From positions 2,124,001 to 2,188,000 of the forward strand of contig NZ_CP084930.1 of NCBI RefSeq assembly GCF_023822065.1: a stretch of DNA of 64,000 bases, in the 5' to 3' direction. A program made the translations under genes and the position numbers. Within the stretch, counting starts at the first letter, position 1. Each line of letters starts with the position of its first letter. The notes beneath the pieces were generated by a model, which was not told the DNA's origin, did not search any database, and was given only the letters and a program-made list of their open reading frames with translations. The DNA comes from Sphingomonas morindae (GTDB lineage Bacteria; Pseudomonadota; Alphaproteobacteria; Sphingomonadales; Sphingomonadaceae). Shown one piece after another: positions 20,245 to 29,061 of the stretch.

Positions 20245-21678
20245 ATGAACGGCTCCTACCTCCTCTCGCTTCCCGAGATCATCCTCAGCCTGGGGTCGAT
20301 CGTGCTGATGCTGGTCGCCGCCTGGGGCGGGGACAAGGCGTCGCGCGCGATCAGCATCGTCGCGGTGGCGCTGCTCGTCGCGGCGGGCTTCGCGGCAATC
20401 GGGCCGCTCGGCCATGGCGGCGTCGGCTATGGCGGCCTCTATGTCGCCGATGCCTATTCCGCCTTTGCCAAGCCGCTGATCTATCTGGCCACTGCCGTCG
20501 TCCTGATGATCGCGCCGGGCTTTTTCGAGCGCGACGGCGAGATGCGGGCCGAGTTCCCCGTGCTGCTCCTGCTCTCGGCGGTCGGCATGGGCGTGATGGT
20601 TTCGGCGGTCGATCTGCTGACGCTCTATGTCGGCCTCGAGCTGCAGTCGCTCTCCGCCTATGTGTTGGCGAGCTTCCTGCGCCGCGATCAGCGCTCGGCC
20701 GAGGCGGGGCTGAAATATTTCGTGCTCGGCGCGCTCGCCTCGGGCATCCTGCTGTACGGCACCTCGCTGCTCTACGGCTTTGCCGGCACCACCAGCTTCG
20801 CCGGCGTCGCCGCCGCCTTCAAGGGCGGCGCGGGCGTGGGGCTCACGTTCGGCCTGGTGTTCGTGCTCGCCGGCCTCGCCTTCAAGATCTCGGCCGTGCC
20901 CTTCCACATGTGGACGCCCGATGTCTATGAGGGCGCGCCGACCCCGGTCACCGCCTTCTTCGCCTCCGCGCCCAAGGTGGCGGCGCTCGGGCTGGCGATG
21001 CGCGTCGCGATCGAGGCGCTCGGCCCGGCGACCGATGCCTGGCGCCAGATCGTCGTCTTCTGCGCGCTGGCCTCGACCATCCTGGGCGGCGTGGCCGCGA
21101 TCGGCCAGACCAACATCAAGCGGCTGCTCGCCTATTCGTCGATCAACAATGTCGGCTTCGCGCTGTTCGGCCTCGCCGCCGGCACCCAATATGGCGTGTC
21201 CGCGACGCTCACCTATCTCGTCGTCTATGTGGCGATGACGCTGGGCTCGCTGCTGTGCGTGCTGCAGATGCGCGACGCCGAGGGCAACCGCACCGAGACG
21301 ATCGCCGCCCTGTCCGGCCTGTCGCGCAGCCGGCCCGGCCTGGCCGCCGCCTTCGCCTTCTTCATGTTCAGCCTCGCCGGCATCCCGCCGCTGTTCGGCT
21401 TCTGGCCGAAATTCCTGGTGTTCGATGCGCTGGTGGAGATCGGCATGTGGCCGCTGGCGATGATCGGCATCGCCACCTCGGTGATCGGCGCCTTCTATTA
21501 TCTCAAGATCGTGAAGACGATCTACTTCGACGATCCGGCCGCGCCGCTGGCGCCGAGCCGCTCGAAGGTGGAGCTGGTGCTGATCGCGCTCGCGGCGCTG
21601 TTCGTCTCGCCGCTCGGCTATCTCGCGATCACGCCGCTCGACGGCGCGAGCATGGCGGCGGCGGCGGCCCTGTTCTGA
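20245..21678 (+). CDS. nuoN: NADH-quinone oxidoreductase subunit N
   Basis: NuoN (ND2) is the third antiporter-like proton-pumping subunit. The 477-residue protein includes ELQSLSAYVLASFLRRDQRSAEAGLKYFVLGALASGILLYG with the conserved glutamate and lysine, and FKISAVPFHMWTPDVYEGAPTPVTAFFASAPKVAA. ATG 20245 comes one base after the nuoM stop. It is the last nuo gene, but the next gene starts at its stop, so transcription very likely continues. Confidence 0.95.
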   Translation: MNGSYLLSLPEIILSLGSIVLMLVAAWGGDKASRAISIVAVALLVAAGFAAIGPLGHGGVGYGGLYVADAYSAFAKPLIYLATAVVLMIAPGFFERDGEMRAEFPVLLLLSAVGMGVMVSAVDLLTLYVGLELQSLSAYVLASFLRRDQRSAEAGLKYFVLGALASGILLYGTSLLYGFAGTTSFAGVAAAFKGGAGVGLTFGLVFVLAGLAFKISAVPFHMWTPDVYEGAPTPVTAFFASAPKVAALGLAMRVAIEALGPATDAWRQIVVFCALASTILGGVAAIGQTNIKRLLAYSSINNVGFALFGLAAGTQYGVSATLTYLVVYVAMTLGSLLCVLQMRDAEGNRTETIAALSGLSRSRPGLAAAFAFFMFSLAGIPPLFGFWPKFLVFDALVEIGMWPLAMIGIATSVIGAFYYLKIVKTIYFDDPAAPLAPSRSKVELVLIALAALFVSPLGYLAITPLDGASMAAAAALF

Positions 21679-22385
21679 TCGCGCTCCGCACCGTCGCCGA
21701 GACGGACTCGACCAATGACGATATGGCCGCGCTCGCCGAGGCGGGCGCGGCCGAGGGGCTCTGGCTGCGCGCCGAGCGCCAGCGCGCCGGGCGCGGCCGC
21801 CAGGGCCGCTCGTGGATCTCGCCGCCCGGCAATCTCTACGCCAGCACGCTGGTGCGGCTGGGCGCGGGTGATCCCCCACCGGCCTCGCTCGCCTTCGTGA
21901 CCGGCGTGGCGCTGCACGAGGCGCTCTCCGCCTTCGCGCCCGGCCTCGCGCTCAAATGGCCCAACGACATTCTCGGCGGCGCCGCCAAGCTGGCCGGCAT
22001 CCTGCTGGAGCGGCGCGGGGCGGCGGTGATCATCGGCTGCGGCGCCAACCTCGCGCATCATCCCGATCTGCCCGAGCGCCCGACCACGGCCATCGCCGCG
22101 CTCGCCGGCCATGCGCCCGATCCCGATGCGGTGCTGCACGCGCTGGCGGAGAGTTTCGCGCGCTGGCTAGGGCGCTGGCGAGGCGAGGGGGTGGCGCCGG
22201 TGCTGGCGCGCTGGCAGGCGCTGGCGCATGCGCCGGGCACCGCGCTGGCGGCGCATCTGCCCGATGGCACGCGCATCGCGGGCCTGTACGAGGGGCTGGA
22301 GCCCGATGGCGCGCTGCGGCTGCGCTTGGCGGACGGGACGCGGCATGTCATCCACGCTGCCGATATTTTCCTGGTGCAGGATTAA
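21675..22385 (+). CDS. birA: Biotin--[acetyl-CoA-carboxylase] ligase
   Basis: BirA activates biotin with ATP and transfers it to the carboxyl carrier protein of acetyl-CoA carboxylase. This is the short catalytic-only form (about 236 residues) without the N-terminal repressor domain. It has TDSTN near the start, AERQRAGRGRQGRSW (adenylate binding), LKWPNDI and KLAGIL. The start is unusual. The frame needed to include TDSTN has no ATG, GTG or TTG in range, and the best placed codon is CTG 21675 within a CTGA overlap of the nuoN stop. The first in-frame ATG, 21723, would remove TDSTN. Confidence 0.82.
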   Translation: MIALRTVAETDSTNDDMAALAEAGAAEGLWLRAERQRAGRGRQGRSWISPPGNLYASTLVRLGAGDPPPASLAFVTGVALHEALSAFAPGLALKWPNDILGGAAKLAGILLERRGAAVIIGCGANLAHHPDLPERPTTAIAALAGHAPDPDAVLHALAESFARWLGRWRGEGVAPVLARWQALAHAPGTALAAHLPDGTRIAGLYEGLEPDGALRLRLADGTRHVIHAADIFLVQD

Positions 22386-22388
22386 GCC

Positions 22389-23186
22389 ATGCTGCTCGCG
22401 ATCGATGCCGGCAACACCAACATCGTCTTCGCGCTGGTCGACCAGTCGGCCGCGCGGCCGCTGATCCGGGCGCGCTGGCGCATCGCCACCGACCCGCGCC
22501 GCACCGCCGACGAATATGCCGTGTGGCTGCACCAGCTGCTCCAGCTGGAGGGGCTGGACCGCGGCGCGGTGGACGCGGTGATCCTCTGCACCGTGGTGCC
22601 CCGCGCGCTCCACAATCTCGAGGTGCTGGCGAGCAAATATTTCGGCTGCGAAGCGCTGGTGGCGGGCCGCGCGCCGGTGGAATGGGGCATCAGGCTGGAC
22701 GTCGCCGAGCCCAAATCGGTCGGCGGCGATCGCGCGGTCAACACCATTGCCGCGCATGCGCTGGCCGAGGGCGATCTGATCGTCATCGATTTCGGCACCG
22801 CCACCACCTTCGACGTGGTGGATTATGCCGGCGCCTATAAGGGCGGGATCATCGCGCCCGGCATCAATCTGTCGCTGGACGCGCTGGTCGCGGCCGCCGC
22901 CAAGCTGCCGCGCATCGCGATCGCCGCGCCGCTCGGCGCGGGCGTGATCGGGCGCACCACCGAGGATCAGATGCTGATCGGCATCTATTGGGGCTATGTC
23001 GCCATGCTCGAAGGGCTGGTGGCCCGGCTCAAGGCGGAGATCGCGCGGCCGGTGACGGTGATCGCCACCGGCGGCCTTGCGACCCTGCTGGCCCAGCATA
23101 CATCGGTATTCGACCGGGTTGAACCCGACCTCACCATCACCGGCCTGGCGTTGATGCATCGCCGGCTGCTTACCGTACAAGGATGA
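22389..23186 (+). CDS. coaX: Type III pantothenate kinase
   Basis: CoaX phosphorylates pantothenate, the first step of coenzyme A synthesis, using the ASKHA fold. The 265-residue protein begins [18 protein letters not shown] (phosphate-1 loop with the catalytic-site Asp), continues with a [10 protein letters not shown] segment and [11 protein letters not shown] (phosphate-2), and has [15 protein letters not shown]. Type III enzymes typically need a monovalent cation. The gene sits three bases after birA and four before rnj. The order birA-coaX-rnj after nuo is a recurring arrangement in alphaproteobacteria. Confidence 0.95.
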   Translation: MLLAIDAGNTNIVFALVDQSAARPLIRARWRIATDPRRTADEYAVWLHQLLQLEGLDRGAVDAVILCTVVPRALHNLEVLASKYFGCEALVAGRAPVEWGIRLDVAEPKSVGGDRAVNTIAAHALAEGDLIVIDFGTATTFDVVDYAGAYKGGIIAPGINLSLDALVAAAAKLPRIAIAAPLGAGVIGRTTEDQMLIGIYWGYVAMLEGLVARLKAEIARPVTVIATGGLATLLAQHTSVFDRVEPDLTITGLALMHRRLLTVQG

Positions 23187-23190
23187 TTGC

Positions 23191-24831
23191 TTGACCATTC
23201 CCGGCGACGAATTGCTGTTCCTGGCCCTTGGCGGCTCGGGCGAGATCGGCATGAACGTCAATCTCTACGGCACCCAGGGCAAATGGCTGATGGCCGATCT
23301 GGGCGTCAGCTTCGCGGATCCGAACTATCCCGGCATCGACGTGGTGCTGCCCGATCTCGGCTTCATCGAGGAGCGCAGCGCCGATCTTCTCGGCCTGGTC
23401 ATCACCCATGGCCATGAGGATCATATCGGCGCCATCCCCTATCTCGCGCTCGATCTCGGCTGCCCCATCTACGCCACCGCCTTCACCGCGGGGCTGATCC
23501 GCGCCAAGCTGGACGAGGAGGGGCTGGCGGATCGCGTCAAGGTCAAGCTCGTCAAGGTCGGCCAGCCGGTCAAGATCGGGCCGTTCGCGGTGGAATGGGT
23601 GCCGATGGCGCATTCGATCCCCGAGATGAACGCGCTGCTGATCGAGACCAAGCATGGCCGCGTCTTCCACACCGGCGACTGGAAGCTGGACGAGACCCCG
23701 GTGATCGGCCAGCCCTCCGGCGAGGCCGCGCTGCGCGCGATCGGCGATCGCGGCGTGCTCGCGCTGATGGGCGATTCCACCAATGTCTTCAACAATGAGG
23801 CGTCCGGCTCGGAAGCCAGTGTGAAGGCCGATCTGGAGCGCGAGATCGCCGCCGCGCCCGGCCGGGTGCTGGTGACGACCTTCGCCTCCAACGTGGCGCG
23901 GCTGCAGACCTTGGGCCAGGTGGCGGTGGCGACGGGGCGGCAGCTCTGCGTCGCCGGCCGCTCGCTGGACCGCATCACCAAGATCGCGCGCGCCGTCGGC
24001 TATCTGCCCGATTTCCCGCCGACCGTGGATTTCGACTCGGCGATGCGGCTGAAGCCGCGCGAGCTGATGATCGTCGCCACCGGCGGTCAGGGCGAGGCGC
24101 GGGCGGCGCTGTCGCGCATCGCCCATGGCAGCCACCGGCTCGCGCTCAGCGAGGGGGACACGGTGCTCTTCTCCTCCAAGCAGATCCCCGGCAATGAGGA
24201 GGCGATCGGCATCGTCCAGAATGCGCTGGCCAAGCGCAACATCCGGATGGTGACGGAGCGCCAGGCGCATATCCACGTCTCCGGCCATCCCGGACGGCCC
24301 GAGATCGAGCGCCTCTATGGCTGGCTCAAGCCCGAGATCGTGGTGCCCGTGCATGGCGAGCGCCGGCACATGGCCGAACATGCCCGGCTCGCGGCCGCGC
24401 TCGGCGTCCCCGCCTCGATCGTGCAGAGCAATGGCGATGTCGTGCGGCTCGCACCCAACGGGCCCAAAATCATCGGCCATGAGCGGTCGGGCCGGCTGGT
24501 GCTCGATGGCGACGTGATCCTGCCGGCGGACGGCACCACGCTCAACGATCGCCGCAAGCTCGCCGCCAACGGTCTGGTGACGGTGGGCGTGGCGGTGGAC
24601 AAGGCGGGCCATCCGCGTGGGCGGCCGCAGATCGGCATCCACGGCCTGCCCGTGGAGGAGGACCGCGCCGACTTTATCGAGGATGCCGCCGAGGCGGTGC
24701 TCGACGCGCTCACCGACGCCCCGCGCGACGAGGCCAAGAAGCGGGACGCGGTGCGGCTGGCGGTGCGCCGGCGCGCCACCGCCTGGACGGGCAAGAAGCC
24801 GATCGTCGAGGTGCTGCTGCTGCGCGTGTGA
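23191..24831 (+). CDS. rnj: Ribonuclease J
   Basis: RNase J is a metallo-beta-lactamase/beta-CASP nuclease with endo- and 5-prime exonuclease activity in mRNA and rRNA maturation. The 546-residue protein has the zinc motif H73-x-H75-x-D77-H78 in THGHEDHIG, a beta-CASP domain in the middle, the late motif HVSGHPGRPE and a C-terminal domain. Translation appears to start at TTG 23191, giving TIPGDELLFLALGGSGEIGMN as in relatives, with AAGGA seven bases upstream. Its presence at the end of the complex I operon is notable because RNase E is the main decay enzyme in most alphaproteobacteria. Confidence 0.93.
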   Translation: MTIPGDELLFLALGGSGEIGMNVNLYGTQGKWLMADLGVSFADPNYPGIDVVLPDLGFIEERSADLLGLVITHGHEDHIGAIPYLALDLGCPIYATAFTAGLIRAKLDEEGLADRVKVKLVKVGQPVKIGPFAVEWVPMAHSIPEMNALLIETKHGRVFHTGDWKLDETPVIGQPSGEAALRAIGDRGVLALMGDSTNVFNNEASGSEASVKADLEREIAAAPGRVLVTTFASNVARLQTLGQVAVATGRQLCVAGRSLDRITKIARAVGYLPDFPPTVDFDSAMRLKPRELMIVATGGQGEARAALSRIAHGSHRLALSEGDTVLFSSKQIPGNEEAIGIVQNALAKRNIRMVTERQAHIHVSGHPGRPEIERLYGWLKPEIVVPVHGERRHMAEHARLAAALGVPASIVQSNGDVVRLAPNGPKIIGHERSGRLVLDGDVILPADGTTLNDRRKLAANGLVTVGVAVDKAGHPRGRPQIGIHGLPVEEDRADFIEDAAEAVLDALTDAPRDEAKKRDAVRLAVRRRATAWTGKKPIVEVLLLRV

Positions 24832-24897
24832 CGGCGCGGCGGTGGGGTGGCGACCGCGCGCGTTGGCGCGGCGGCGCGACTGGTCTAGAAGCGGGCG

Positions 24898-25173
24898 ATG
24901 CGCTGGTTCTCCATCATCGCCATCTATTTCCTATTCTGGTTCCTATCGCTGTTCGTGATGCTGCCGATCGGGATGCGCACCGCCGACGAGGCGGGCGCGC
25001 CCAAGGTGCCGGGCCAGGCCGACAGCGCGCCGCACCAGTTCCGCCCCTGGCCGATCGTGGCGCGCACCACGCTGTGCGCCGCGATCCTGTTCGGGCTGTT
25101 CTACGCCATTTATCGGCAGGGCTGGATCGACGTGCATCTGCCCGCCGACGCGGTGAACCGGATCCCCGGCTAA
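24898..25173 (+). CDS. DUF1467 family membrane protein
   Basis: This small protein of 91 residues has two transmembrane helices (about 5-25 and 55-77). The pattern FWFLSLFVMLPIGMRTADEAG followed by a Pro-rich linker and PWPIVARTTLCAAILFGLFYAIY is characteristic of DUF1467, a conserved alphaproteobacterial family without known function. It lies 66 bases after rnj on the same strand and ends nine bases before the convergent pseudokinase gene, so it probably closes the long plus-strand operon. Confidence 0.85.
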   Translation: MRWFSIIAIYFLFWFLSLFVMLPIGMRTADEAGAPKVPGQADSAPHQFRPWPIVARTTLCAAILFGLFYAIYRQGWIDVHLPADAVNRIPG

Positions 25174-25182
25174 GGCTGCGCG

Positions 25183-26532
25183 TCAGGCCTCGGCGGGGGG
25201 CAGGGTGAAGACGAGCCGCGCGCCCGGCCCGATCCCATCCTCCACGACGATATCGCCGCCCATGGCGCGGGCGAGCCGGCGCGAGATATAGAGGCCGAGG
25301 CCCGAGCCGGGCTCGCTGGCGCCGAGCCGCTCGAACTTCTCGAACACGCGCGCGCGATCGGCGGGGGCGATGCCGCGCCCCTCGTCGATCACGATCGCCG
25401 CCGCGCCGCGCTCGGTGCGCTCGACCGTGACGGTGACGGTCGATCCTTCCGGGCCGAAGCGCACGGCATTGCCGATCAGATTGACGAGCACCTGGAGGCA
25501 CCGGCCGAAATCGCCGAGCGCGAGGCAGCGCTCCTGCGGATCGGGGCGGACGATCTGGATCGCCCGATCGTCGGCGCGGACCGCGAGCAGGCCGGCGGCG
25601 CGACGCGCGCAATCCGCCAGGTCCAGCGGTTCGCGCTCGGTCGCGAAATCCTCGCGCTCGACGGCGTCGAGATCGACCAGATCGCCGACCAGCCCGAGCA
25701 GATGCCGGCCGGCGGTGGCGATATCGCCGGCATAGCCGCCATAATCGGCGCGGAGCGGCCCGTCCTGCTGGAGCCGGATCGATTCGGCGGCGGCGACGAT
25801 CCGCTGCAGCGGGCCGCGCAGCGCCGTGTCGAGCCGCTGCGAAAAGGCGCCGTCGGCGACCACGGGCGTGGCGGGCGCGGCGGGCAGGGCGGTAGCGGTG
25901 CCGCGAAAGCCGGTGAGCCGCCCGAGCCCGTCGTGCAGCGGCACGGCCGCGAGGCGGAAGCGGGCACCGCTGGCGCGCACCGTGACGCGCTGATCCTCGA
26001 AGCCGCGCCCCTGGGCCAGCGCATCGAGCAGCGGCGGCCCTCCTTGCGCGCCCTCCTCCAGGATCATCAGCCGCGACAGCGGATCGCCCAGCGCGGGGCC
26101 GGCCGCGCCGCGCATCGCGCGCACGCCTTCCTCGGAGAGCGCGATCAGCCGCAGCGCGCCATCCGTCTCCCAGGTCCAGTCGGCCTCGGCGCGCAGCCGG
26201 TCGAACGCATCGGCGCCCTCCTCGGCGGGCAGCGGACCGCTTGGCGCGCGGCGCGTCCAGCCGGCGATCGCCAGCGTCACGCCATCCTCGTCGGGCCGCG
26301 CGCGGACCCAGAGATCAAGATCCTCCTCGCCATCGGCGGCGAGCACCGCGCGCGACACCGGCACCGCCAGCCGCCGCGCGAGCCGCGCGAGCTGCGCGAG
26401 CTGCGGAATGGCGAGCGGGCCGCGCACCTCGCCGCCGGCGCGGCGGTGCAGCGCGGCGAGCACGGGATCGGCGACGACCAGCCGGCCCTCGCGATCCACG
26501 CGGCCGCGCACCGGGCCCTCGGCGGGGCTCAC
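25183..26532 (-). CDS. Histidine-kinase-like protein lacking the phospho-accepting histidine
   Basis: The 449-residue protein has a PAS-like N-terminal region (about 105-215), a helical dimerisation segment and an intact GHKL ATPase domain. Visible ATPase boxes are N351-x3-N355 (NLIGNAVRFG), D383EGRGI, F397EKF and the glycine box G409SGLGL. Where kinases have S-H-E-L-R-T-P-L this protein reads D235-T-A-L-R-G-P-L, so the phospho-accepting His is Thr236. No membrane helix is seen, so it should be cytoplasmic. Known pseudo-kinases of this kind, such as DivL with Tyr, act as allosteric regulators. It starts with GTG inside a GTGA overlap with the DUF2336 gene. Confidence 0.82.
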   Translation of the reverse strand: MSPAEGPVRGRVDREGRLVVADPVLAALHRRAGGEVRGPLAIPQLAQLARLARRLAVPVSRAVLAADGEEDLDLWVRARPDEDGVTLAIAGWTRRAPSGPLPAEEGADAFDRLRAEADWTWETDGALRLIALSEEGVRAMRGAAGPALGDPLSRLMILEEGAQGGPPLLDALAQGRGFEDQRVTVRASGARFRLAAVPLHDGLGRLTGFRGTATALPAAPATPVVADGAFSQRLDTALRGPLQRIVAAAESIRLQQDGPLRADYGGYAGDIATAGRHLLGLVGDLVDLDAVEREDFATEREPLDLADCARRAAGLLAVRADDRAIQIVRPDPQERCLALGDFGRCLQVLVNLIGNAVRFGPEGSTVTVTVERTERGAAAIVIDEGRGIAPADRARVFEKFERLGASEPGSGLGLYISRRLARAMGGDIVVEDGIGPGARLVFTLPPAEA

Positions 26533-27614
26533 AGCGCGCGTCCCAGCGCGGCGAGGCCGGCGCGGTAGAGCGGTTCCAGCCGGGCGCGGCGCACCGCCGC
26601 GCGTGCCTGATCGGGCCCCAGCCGGTCAAAGCCCTGGAGCAGCAGCGCGGCGCGTTCGGCCGGATCCGGCCCGACGCCGCGATCGAGCGCGATCGCCAGC
26701 GCGAGGATCATCGCCGCCGCCACCGGCCGCGCCACGTCGCAGCCGCGCAGCAGCAGCGCCGCGCGCGCCGGCATGGCGAGCATGGCGTGCGCCTCATCAA
26801 AGCCGATCCCCGCGCGCACCGCGAGCAGCGCGGCCAGGGTGGCGATGCGGCCGGCGGCGAGCGTGCCCGCGAGCAGCGCGTCGTCGAGCTGGTCGGCGGC
26901 GCGCAGGCCATGGGCGAGGCGCATCGCGGCGGCGCCGATCCCATCGGCCTCGTCGATCGCGGCGAGGGTGCGCGCCACCGCGCCCTCGGCGGCGCGATGC
27001 AGCGTCTCCTCGCTGCCGGGGCCGGCCGCGCCCAGCGTGGCGAGCGCGGCGTCGGCGAGGCAGGCGGCGACTTGCCAGAACAGGGCGTGGCGATCCTCGG
27101 CGGAAAGATCGTGCAGCGGCAGCAGCGGATCGCCGCTGCGATCGAGGCGCGTGGCCTCGGCGGCGCGGACCGCGAAGCTTTCCGCCGCGAGCGTGCCGCC
27201 GATCGGATCGAGCCGACGCGCGCCCGGCGCCTCCTCCTCCACCGCCAGCCCATAGCCGCGCACCAGCGCCGCCGCGAGGCGATGCTCCTCGGCGCGGGCG
27301 AGCGCGGCGGCGGCGAGGCCGGAGCGTTGCAGCAGCCCGGCGCCGACGAAGCGCGCGGCGCAATCGAAGCCGGGGGCGGCGTCGAGCAGCGGTTCGGCGC
27401 CGCGCAGCAGCGCCTCGATCGACTGGATCAGATGCTCGACGATCAGCCCGGCGCGGGCGCGGGTCTCGTCGTCGATGGCGAGGGCGAGCGGGCGGGCGAG
27501 TTCGTGCGCGGCGGCGGCGCGGCGCGCATCGGCGAGTCGATCCGCGGCGGCCGCCGCCCCGAGCAACGCGCCACCCGAATCGGACTCTTCATCGGGGAAG
27601 CGACGACCGGACAT
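26529..27614 (-). CDS. DUF2336 domain protein
   Basis: The 361-residue product is almost entirely alpha-helical, Ala/Leu/Arg-rich and without membrane helices or a signal peptide. Repeating helices such as AGLLQRSGLAAAALARAEEHRLAAALVRG resemble the HEAT-like DUF2336 family of alphaproteobacteria, whose function is unknown and which often lies beside regulators. ATG 27614 has GGGAGC nearby. The gene overlaps the pseudokinase gene by four bases, so the two proteins are made together and may interact. A CtrA-like box lies 23 bases upstream. Confidence 0.7.
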   Translation of the reverse strand: MSGRRFPDEESDSGGALLGAAAAADRLADARRAAAAHELARPLALAIDDETRARAGLIVEHLIQSIEALLRGAEPLLDAAPGFDCAARFVGAGLLQRSGLAAAALARAEEHRLAAALVRGYGLAVEEEAPGARRLDPIGGTLAAESFAVRAAEATRLDRSGDPLLPLHDLSAEDRHALFWQVAACLADAALATLGAAGPGSEETLHRAAEGAVARTLAAIDEADGIGAAAMRLAHGLRAADQLDDALLAGTLAAGRIATLAALLAVRAGIGFDEAHAMLAMPARAALLLRGCDVARPVAAAMILALAIALDRGVGPDPAERAALLLQGFDRLGPDQARAAVRRARLEPLYRAGLAALGRAL

Positions 27615-27637
27615 GGGAGCTGCCTACGAAATCGTGA

Positions 27638-27652
27638 TTAACGAGCCGCTAA
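27638..27652 (-). promoter_or_regulatory. CtrA-like box upstream of the DUF2336-pseudokinase pair
   Basis: TTAA-CGAGCCG-CTAA on the plus strand matches the CtrA consensus TTAA-N7-TTAA at seven of eight positions. It overlaps the stop codon of the upstream 410-residue gene and ends 23 bases before the DUF2336 ATG. In this GC-rich sequence such spaced AT quartets are rare by chance, but binding is inferred, not shown. Confidence 0.45.
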
Positions 27653-28881
27653 AGGGGCTTGCCGCCGGTCTCCGAAGCCGTGCCGGCGCGCGCGGCGAGC
27701 AGATGCTGGACGCTGGCGAAGGACAGGGCGGCGTAGAAGGCGAGCAGCGCCAGCCCCGCCAGCGTTGCCTGGGCGATGGCGGCGGCGCCGAAGAGCAGCA
27801 CCAGCGCATCGGCGTCCGCGATCCAGCCGGGCGGAGGAAGGCCGGCGAGGCGGCCGAGCAATCCCGTCTCGCGCGCCGTGGCGGCGCTGGCGCCGATGGT
27901 GATGGCGGCGAGCAGCGGCGCGATCCAGCCCGCATCCATGCGGTGCGCCGCAAAGGCGGCGAGCGCGGCGGCCATGGCGAGGCCGCGCAGCCGCGCCGCG
28001 CCATCCCCGGGGCCGGCGGCGGACAGGCGGATCGACGCCACCAGCCGCCCCAGCGCCTCGAGCAGCGCGCCGCCGACGAGCAGCAGCAGCCCGAGCAGCA
28101 ACAGCCCCCACCAGGCGCAGGGAATGGCGAGCAGCGCCGCCGCCACCGCGCCGCGCCGCAGCCAGCGCGCATCGAGCGGACGATCCAGCACCAGCCCGAC
28201 GAGCAGGCGCGCCAGCGGGCCGTAGAGGCGCCGCATCGGCCAGGCTTCGCCCGACAGGTCGCGCATCAGGCTGGCTTCGGTGGCGGCCCGCGCGCCGGCG
28301 CGGCTGCGCACGAGCAGCACCGGCCCGGCGGGGCCGAGATCGGCGCCATCGGCGCTATCGAGCCGCCGCGCCGAGGCGCCGACCGCGCGGCGCAGCAGCG
28401 TGGAGTGGAGATCCCAATCGCCCAGCATGGCGACGGTGCGCCGGAGCAGATCGCCGCTGACCAGCGCCAGCCCGCTCCAGCGCGCGCCGGAATCGATCCG
28501 CTCGAAGGCGCCGTCGGGCCTGGCTTCGCCGATCGTCAGCAGCGCGGGCGCGGCGCTGGCGGCGAGGCGGGCGACCTGTCCGGCCGGGGCGAGCGCGCCA
28601 TCGGCGAAGATCAGCACGCGCTCGTCCGGGTGGAAGCGATCCGCGCCATCGCCGGCGGAGCGCGCGACATCGACGGTGATGCCGTCGCGCCGCAGCCGGT
28701 CGATCGCGCTGGTGAGCGCCGCCGGCACGCGCTCCACCAGCAGCACGACATGGCCGGCGCCGGCGGCCACGGCGAGCCGCACCTGCCGTTCCAGCAGGGC
28801 ATGGCCGGCGACCGGCAGCGTGGCGATCAGCCCCGCGCCGTCATCGGCCTCGCGCACCGCCGCGATCAGCGCCGCCAGCAC
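27649..28881 (-). CDS. Hypothetical 410-residue protein: nucleotidyltransferase-like N-terminus, membrane C-terminus
   Basis: No known family is assigned with confidence. Residues about 10-200 alternate strands and helices in a way that recalls NTP-transferase folds (LIATLPVAGHALLERQVRLAVAAGAGHVVLLVE, then RVLIFADGALAP), but the usual GxGTR glycine loop is absent. Residues about 230-400 hold several hydrophobic helices. The arrangement resembles bifunctional nucleotidyltransferase plus CDP-alcohol phosphotransferase proteins, yet the phosphotransferase motif D-G-x2-A-R is not seen, so any activity would be altered or lost. The start is taken as GTG 28881 behind GAGAGG. The frame is open far upstream to 31752, antisense to the next gene. 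It is divergent from the coiled-coil gene. Confidence 0.65.
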   Translation of the reverse strand: MLAALIAAVREADDGAGLIATLPVAGHALLERQVRLAVAAGAGHVVLLVERVPAALTSAIDRLRRDGITVDVARSAGDGADRFHPDERVLIFADGALAPAGQVARLAASAAPALLTIGEARPDGAFERIDSGARWSGLALVSGDLLRRTVAMLGDWDLHSTLLRRAVGASARRLDSADGADLGPAGPVLLVRSRAGARAATEASLMRDLSGEAWPMRRLYGPLARLLVGLVLDRPLDARWLRRGAVAAALLAIPCAWWGLLLLGLLLLVGGALLEALGRLVASIRLSAAGPGDGAARLRGLAMAAALAAFAAHRMDAGWIAPLLAAITIGASAATARETGLLGRLAGLPPPGWIADADALVLLFGAAAIAQATLAGLALLAFYAALSFASVQHLLAARAGTASETGGKPL

Positions 28882-28917
28882 AAGGCCCCTCTCTTTCCGT
28901 CGCTCGTCACCGGCCTG

Positions 28918-28946
28918 CGATAGCCTTGGCGTGGCGGCCCTGCCAA
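28918..28946 (-). promoter_or_regulatory. Sigma-70-like promoter for the 410-residue gene
   Basis: On the minus strand TTGGCA (28941-28946) and CTATCG (28918-28923) are separated by exactly 17 bases. A transcript would start near 28911 and leave a leader of about 30 bases before GTG 28881. The -35 match is good and the -10 match moderate. Confidence 0.4.
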
Positions 28947-29061
28947 GCCGCCGGGCCCTGCCTTTTTGTCCACCGTTTTTTCTCCGCCTCACGGCCAATA
29001 TGTGCGCGATCCGGGGCCATGCGACTGGCCCCGCGCCCCCCGACGGTGTTACCATGCCGGT

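Noticed and set aside
25183-26532. Active sensor histidine kinase with a normal partner regulator
   Set aside because: The phospho-accepting His is missing and no response regulator gene is adjacent.
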